Shown here piece after piece: positions 6,060 through 9,057 of a DNA stretch of 9,057 bases; within the stretch, counting starts at the first letter, position 1; each line of letters begins with the position of its first letter. The translations under genes were made by a program, and so were the position numbers. Under the pieces are notes generated by a model, which searched no databases, was not told where the DNA came from, and worked only from the letters and a program-made list of their open reading frames with translations. Source of the DNA: Bacteroidales bacterium UBA1458 (GTDB lineage Bacteria; Bacteroidota; Bacteroidia; Bacteroidales; VadinHA17); assembly GCA_002325785.1 (NCBI GenBank), contig DCSU01000138.1, positions 5,385 through 14,441 of the forward strand. Reading direction: 5' to 3'.

Positions 6060-6836
6060 TTAGAGTGCTTCCTCCCCGAGTGCTTTCACGGCTCTTTCAA
6101 TATCACCGGGGGTGTCTATGCCTATGCTTTCCCAGGGTGTGACGGCGCACCGGATAGTGTAACCATACTCTATCCAGCGAAGTTGCTCGAGGCTCTCGGC
6201 CAGTTCCAGCGGAGTCTGCGGCAGGGCGGTTATCTCCTTCAGTGTTGAGGCGCGGTAACCGTAAAGGCCTATGTGCTTGTAGTAGTCGTGCCTGCTGTTC
6301 CACTCCTCAGCAGCTGCATCACGGAAGAAGGGTATCACTGACCGGCTGAAAAAGATAGCATCCATATTTTTTGAAACCACTACCTTGGGCTGAGCCGGAT
6401 TGAAGAGCTCCTCTCCCGGCGCAACGCGGCGGATCAGGGTGGCGATGCTGACGCTGCTGTCTGAAAAACACTCCATCAGGGCCTTTATCTGCTCCGGCCT
6501 GATGAAGGGCTCATCACCCTGAATGTTTATGATGACAGTACCGTCATCATTACTGCCTCCGGTTATCTTGCCGGCAGCTTCAGCGCACCGGTCGGTGCCG
6601 CTGCGGTGTGATGATGAGGTCATTATGACCCTGCCTCCGAAGCCCGTAACGGTATCCCTGATACGGTCGTCATCCGTTGCTACCCAGACCTCATCAAGCA
6701 CCTTTGAGGCTTGCCGGAAGACTCTTTCTATCATGGTCATGCCCCCTATCATGGCGAGGGGTTTACCCGGGAAACGCGACGAGGCGAAACGTGCGGGGAT
6801 AATCGCTGTAAACCGCTTGACGGGACTGTTTTTCAT
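6060..6836 (-). CDS. kdsB: 3-deoxy-manno-octulosonate cytidylyltransferase (CMP-KDO synthetase)
   Basis: Cytosolic enzyme that joins KDO to CMP from CTP, giving the activated sugar for the lipid A inner core. At 258 residues it is close to the usual length of about 250. Motifs in order: the nucleotide-binding loop PARFASSRFPGKPL (14-27), VATDDDRI (52-59), HRSGTDRCAEA (77-87), NIQGDEPFI (104-112) with the metal-binding Asp at 108, KHIGLYGYR (187-195), ESLEQLRWIEYGY (214-226) and GIDTPGD (239-245) with the second conserved Asp at 241. All key residues are present. The ATG at 6836 places the nucleotide loop at the normal distance from the N-terminus. The gene diverges from the sigma-54 activator across a 72-nt spacer, and the MerR-type gene lies 52 nt downstream on the same strand, possibly in one transcript. 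I see no strong promoter box on the minus strand in the spacer. Confidence 0.96.
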   Translation of the reverse strand: MKNSPVKRFTAIIPARFASSRFPGKPLAMIGGMTMIERVFRQASKVLDEVWVATDDDRIRDTVTGFGGRVIMTSSSHRSGTDRCAEAAGKITGGSNDDGTVIINIQGDEPFIRPEQIKALMECFSDSSVSIATLIRRVAPGEELFNPAQPKVVVSKNMDAIFFSRSVIPFFRDAAAEEWNSRHDYYKHIGLYGYRASTLKEITALPQTPLELAESLEQLRWIEYGYTIRCAVTPWESIGIDTPGDIERAVKALGEEAL

Positions 6837-6883
6837 GGTTCCAATTTACTAAAAAACAGAGTTAACATAATCCAAAAAAGTCG

Positions 6884-6891
6884 TAAATTCG
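6884..6891 (+). promoter_or_regulatory. Candidate -7 element for the sigma-54 activator operon
   Basis: TAAATTCG matches five of the six fixed bases of the Bacteroidota -7 box TAnnTTTG and lies 17 nt before the ATG at 6909, which would leave a leader of about 10 nt. No good -33 TTTG is visible at the expected distance. The rest of the 72-nt divergent spacer (6837-6908) is AT-rich, with a GTTAAC palindrome at 6861-6866, and no -24/-12 sigma-54 promoter could be seen in it. Confidence 0.3.
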
Positions 6892-6908
6892 CAGTTCATT
6901 GCATTTTG

Positions 6909-8156
6909 ATGAAAGAGTTACAGAGCGTAAAACAGCGGTTTGGTATAATAGGCAATCATGAGGGACTGAACAGGGCGATAGATATAGCCGTTCAGGTGGC
7001 CCCCACCGATCTCTCTGTGCTTATCACCGGTGAAAGCGGCACCGGGAAGGAGGTCTTCCCTCAGGTGATACATACCTTCAGCCTCCGGAAGCATGGTTCG
7101 TACATTGCCGTTAACTGCGGCGCCATACCTGAGGGGACAATTGATTCGGAGCTTTTCGGTCACGAGAAGGGTGCATTCACAGGGGCCTCTGACAGCCGCA
7201 AAGGCTATTTTGAGGTTGCCAATGGCGGAACAATATTCCTTGATGAGGTGGCTGAACTGCCTCTCTCCACCCAGGTGAGGCTCCTGAGGGTGCTTGAATC
7301 GGGTGAGTTCATCAGGGTTGGTTCATCAAAGCCTCAGAAGACTGACGTCAGGGTCATTGCAGCCACAAATGTGGATATTATTCAGGCGGTCTCCTCCGGC
7401 AGGTTTCGCGAGGATCTCTTCTACAGGCTTAATACCGTGCCGGTACGCATACCGCCCCTACGCGAGAGGGGAGAAGACATAATTCTCCTCTTCCGCAAGT
7501 TCTCAGTCGATTTTGCCGAACGGTACCGCATGCCGGCCATCAGGCCCGACGGCCAGGCGAGGGAGATGCTTCTCAACTATTACTGGCCCGGTAATGTCAG
7601 GCAGCTGAAGAATATAACTGAACAGATATCAGTCATCGAGAAGGAACGTGAGGTCAATGCAGCCATGTTGTCACATTATCTGCCAGACTTCCAGAGCAGC
7701 GGTCGCCTCCCGGTTCCCGTCAGGTCTCCTGATGGCAAAGGGTTCAATACCGAGAGGGAGATACTTTACAAGGTGCTCTTTGACATGAAGAGCGACATGC
7801 ATGATCTTAAGAATCTGGTGTATGACCTTCTTTCTGCAGGCGGTGAGCAGGACAACCTCACTGAGAGCGGTGCCCGTGCTGTACGCAACCTGTTCAATGA
7901 CAGCGCTGTCCGCAAAGAGGCGTTTGAATCTGTGCAGCCTGTACAGGTCAGCTATGGTTCAGCCAGGGAAAACAGGGCAATAGAGGATACCGAGGAGGTC
8001 ATTGAAGAATCACTGTCGCTCACCGACAGGGAGAAGGAGTTGATAAAAAAAGCGCTCGACAAGAACAACGGCAAGAGAAAAATAGCTGCCGCGGAGCTGG
8101 GTATCTCGGAGAGAACCCTCTACAGGAAAATAAAGGAGTACGGTCTCGATGGATAA
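6909..8156 (+). CDS. Sigma-54-dependent transcriptional activator, AAA+ and Fis-type HTH, no N-terminal sensor
   Basis: A 415-residue enhancer-binding protein that uses ATP to open promoters bound by sigma-54 RNA polymerase. The AAA+ domain begins almost at once: Walker A GESGTGKE (41-48), the sigma-54 contact loop GAFTGA (88-93), Walker B GTIFLDE (107-113), arginine-finger region GRFREDLFYRL (164-174) and sensor II WPGNVRQL (226-233). The Fis-type helix-turn-helix is at about 372-415 (NGKRKIAAAELGISERTLYR). There is no receiver, GAF or PAS domain, so input must come from elsewhere. Between AAA+ and HTH is an unusually long linker of about 110 residues (260-370) with a helical, charged stretch that could pair as a coil (281-311). 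The reading frame stays open back to 6711, but that part is antisense to kdsB; the ATG at 6909 gives the normal family N-terminus. The stop overlaps the lptE start (ATGGATAA). An activator preceding lptE is a familiar Bacteroidota arrangement. Confidence 0.93.
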   Translation: MKELQSVKQRFGIIGNHEGLNRAIDIAVQVAPTDLSVLITGESGTGKEVFPQVIHTFSLRKHGSYIAVNCGAIPEGTIDSELFGHEKGAFTGASDSRKGYFEVANGGTIFLDEVAELPLSTQVRLLRVLESGEFIRVGSSKPQKTDVRVIAATNVDIIQAVSSGRFREDLFYRLNTVPVRIPPLRERGEDIILLFRKFSVDFAERYRMPAIRPDGQAREMLLNYYWPGNVRQLKNITEQISVIEKEREVNAAMLSHYLPDFQSSGRLPVPVRSPDGKGFNTEREILYKVLFDMKSDMHDLKNLVYDLLSAGGEQDNLTESGARAVRNLFNDSAVRKEAFESVQPVQVSYGSARENRAIEDTEEVIEESLSLTDREKELIKKALDKNNGKRKIAAAELGISERTLYRKIKEYGLDG

Positions 8157-8664
8157 GATGGCCCGGATAGTGTTGCCACTGGTCATGCTACTGTTGGCAG
8201 GCAGCTGCGGGGTAAAGGTCAAGTACTCCTTTACCGGCGCCTCGATACCCGTTGACGCAAAGACCATCAGTGTGGCAACATTTCAGAACAGGGCAAGCCT
8301 GGTGCAGCCTGGACTGAACCAGGTTGTCACCGATGCTCTCATTGACATGTGCCAGTCACAGACCAATCTTGACATGATTGGGTCAGGAGGCGATCTCAGC
8401 TTCGAGGGAGAGATAACCGATTACAAGACTCAGCCCCTGACGGTAGGAGGTGATGAGCAGGCTGCCAGCAACCGCTTTTCAATTACTGTCAAAATCAGGT
8501 ATGTGAACAATTTTGATGCGGAGAGCAGCTTCGAGCAGTCGTTCACAAGGTACCAGGATTACGACAGCGGGCTTGACCTGAGTGCTGTTGAAGCCAGCCT
8601 TACGGAGGAGATAGTTAAGATGCTTACAGAGGATATTTTCAACAGGGCATTTGTCAACTGGTAA
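8149..8664 (+). CDS. lptE: LptE-family LPS assembly lipoprotein
   Basis: A 171-residue outer-membrane lipoprotein that plugs the LptD barrel and helps place LPS in the outer leaflet. Residues 1-20 form a lipoprotein signal ending in LLLAGSC, with lipidated Cys at 20. The following KVKYSFTGASIPVDAKTISV (23-42) and the fifth-strand region typical of the family (FQNRASLVQPGLNQVVTDAL, from 45) match the Bacteroidota LptE pattern of a short beta-sheet with two helices; the C-terminus TEEIVKMLTEDIFNRAFVNW (152-171) is the closing helix, with the usual NW end. Its start codon overlaps the activator stop by 8 nt, which suggests translational coupling; an in-frame ATG at 8158 would remove three residues and is the only rival. 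The assignment rests on signal, size, sequence pattern and position, since LptE proteins are weakly conserved. Confidence 0.85.
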   Translation: MDKMARIVLPLVMLLLAGSCGVKVKYSFTGASIPVDAKTISVATFQNRASLVQPGLNQVVTDALIDMCQSQTNLDMIGSGGDLSFEGEITDYKTQPLTVGGDEQAASNRFSITVKIRYVNNFDAESSFEQSFTRYQDYDSGLDLSAVEASLTEEIVKMLTEDIFNRAFVNW

Positions 8665-8673
8665 GAGCTGCAT

Positions 8674-9057
8674 ATGAACAGGAATGAATTTAACCGTTTC
8701 ATTGCCGGCATTGACCTTCCCGGTCCGGGTGACCTGGAGGGACTGAGGGAGCTGACAGCGCTCTTCCCCTGGTTCCATTCGGCACATCTGCTGCTCCTCA
8801 GGGGCTTAAAGGAGAATTCAGATATAAGGTTTGACGCACAGCTGAAGGCGTCAGCGCTCTCGGTGAATGACCGTGAGGTGCTGCATCACTATCTGTTCAA
8901 CACTCCGGCGGAAGCTGCAGAGGAAGGGCCTGTTGGTGAGACGCAAGCTGTTACAGTTGCTGATATTGAGACGGATGTAGTTGCGGAGTCTGTGCCTGAG
9001 CAGGAGGCAGTTGCAGTGGCTGAACCAGCTCCCGATGCGGAGGGTGTTGCACCGGAG
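8674..9057 (+). CDS. Conserved Bacteroidota protein of unknown function, 3' end beyond the window
   Basis: The ATG at 8674 opens 128 codons without a stop to the right edge, so the gene is truncated by the window. It starts 9 nt after lptE and is surely in the same operon. Residues 1-80 are a helical region that I recognise as typical of the gene that follows lptE, often before secG, in Bacteroidota: MNRNEFNRFIAGIDLPGPGD, then LTALFPWFHSAHLLLLRGLK and a segment with LKASALSVNDREVLHHYLF. The motif FPWFHSAHLLL resembles the short helix-turn pattern of a protein-interaction module. From about residue 79 the sequence turns acidic and rich in Ala, Val, Pro and Glu (AEAAEEGP, VAESVPEQEAVAVAEPAPDA), which looks like a disordered linker. 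There is no signal peptide. Function unknown. Confidence 0.85.
   Translation, partial: MNRNEFNRFIAGIDLPGPGDLEGLRELTALFPWFHSAHLLLLRGLKENSDIRFDAQLKASALSVNDREVLHHYLFNTPAEAAEEGPVGETQAVTVADIETDVVAESVPEQEAVAVAEPAPDAEGVAPE

Noticed and set aside
6711..6908. Upstream in-frame extension of the sigma-54 activator by 66 codons
   Set aside because: Most of it is antisense to kdsB and the translation has no domain similarity; the ATG at 6909 starts at the normal family N-terminus and sits behind a candidate -7 box.
8193..8209. TTGGCA followed by TGC, resembling a -24/-12 sigma-54 promoter
   Set aside because: The GG and GC are 9 rather than 10 bases apart, and the bases encode the lipobox region of LptE.
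8910..9057. Ala/Val/Glu/Pro-rich codons that look like a repeat array
   Set aside because: No fixed repeat unit can be found; it reads as an acidic low-complexity linker within one open frame.

Overview
The window comes from a member of the Bacteroidota, most likely a Bacteroidales-like anaerobe; this is an inference from gene content, and no rRNA is present to confirm it. The supporting signs are a TonB-dependent receptor with an N-terminal carboxypeptidase-regulatory-like domain, a GSCFA-domain protein, a MerR regulator fused to a cobalamin-binding-like domain, a receiver-less sigma-54 activator directly in front of lptE, general absence of strong Shine-Dalgarno sites, and TAnnTTTG-like elements before some genes. 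Coding density is about 95 %. There are no tRNAs, rRNAs, insertion sequences or CRISPR arrays.

Layout. The left edge holds a short GCCTAYT heptamer repeat. Bases 72-5094 carry four genes on the plus strand: a monoglyceride-lipase-like alpha/beta hydrolase, a GSCFA-domain protein 8 nt behind it, then after a 69-nt AT-rich gap a TonB-dependent receptor and, 14 nt behind that, a DUF2271-like lipoprotein. Bases 5117-6836 carry two minus-strand genes, kdsB followed by the MerR-type regulator, which converges on the lipoprotein gene. A 72-nt divergent spacer separates kdsB from a plus-strand cluster: sigma-54 activator, lptE (overlapping by 8 nt) and a partial gene running off the right edge.

How the genes fit together. 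kdsB (activation of KDO for the LPS inner core) and lptE (delivery of LPS to the outer leaflet) flank the sigma-54 activator, so the right half is an outer-membrane biogenesis neighbourhood. The left half encodes an outer-membrane importer with a surface or periplasmic lipoprotein partner, and two cytosolic hydrolases of uncertain substrate.

Most of the window is ordinary conserved core genome. The best unexplained signal is a 43-nt imperfect palindrome (6008-6050) that fills most of the kdsB-merR gap. In the merR mRNA it would fold into a long hairpin whose 3' arm contains the purine-rich GAGAGAG directly before the merR start codon. It suggests either translational control by ribosome-site sequestration or an operator for the regulator. 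Secondary points are the loss of recognisable cobalamin ligands in the MerR protein, the receptor/DUF2271 pairing, and the heptamer repeat.
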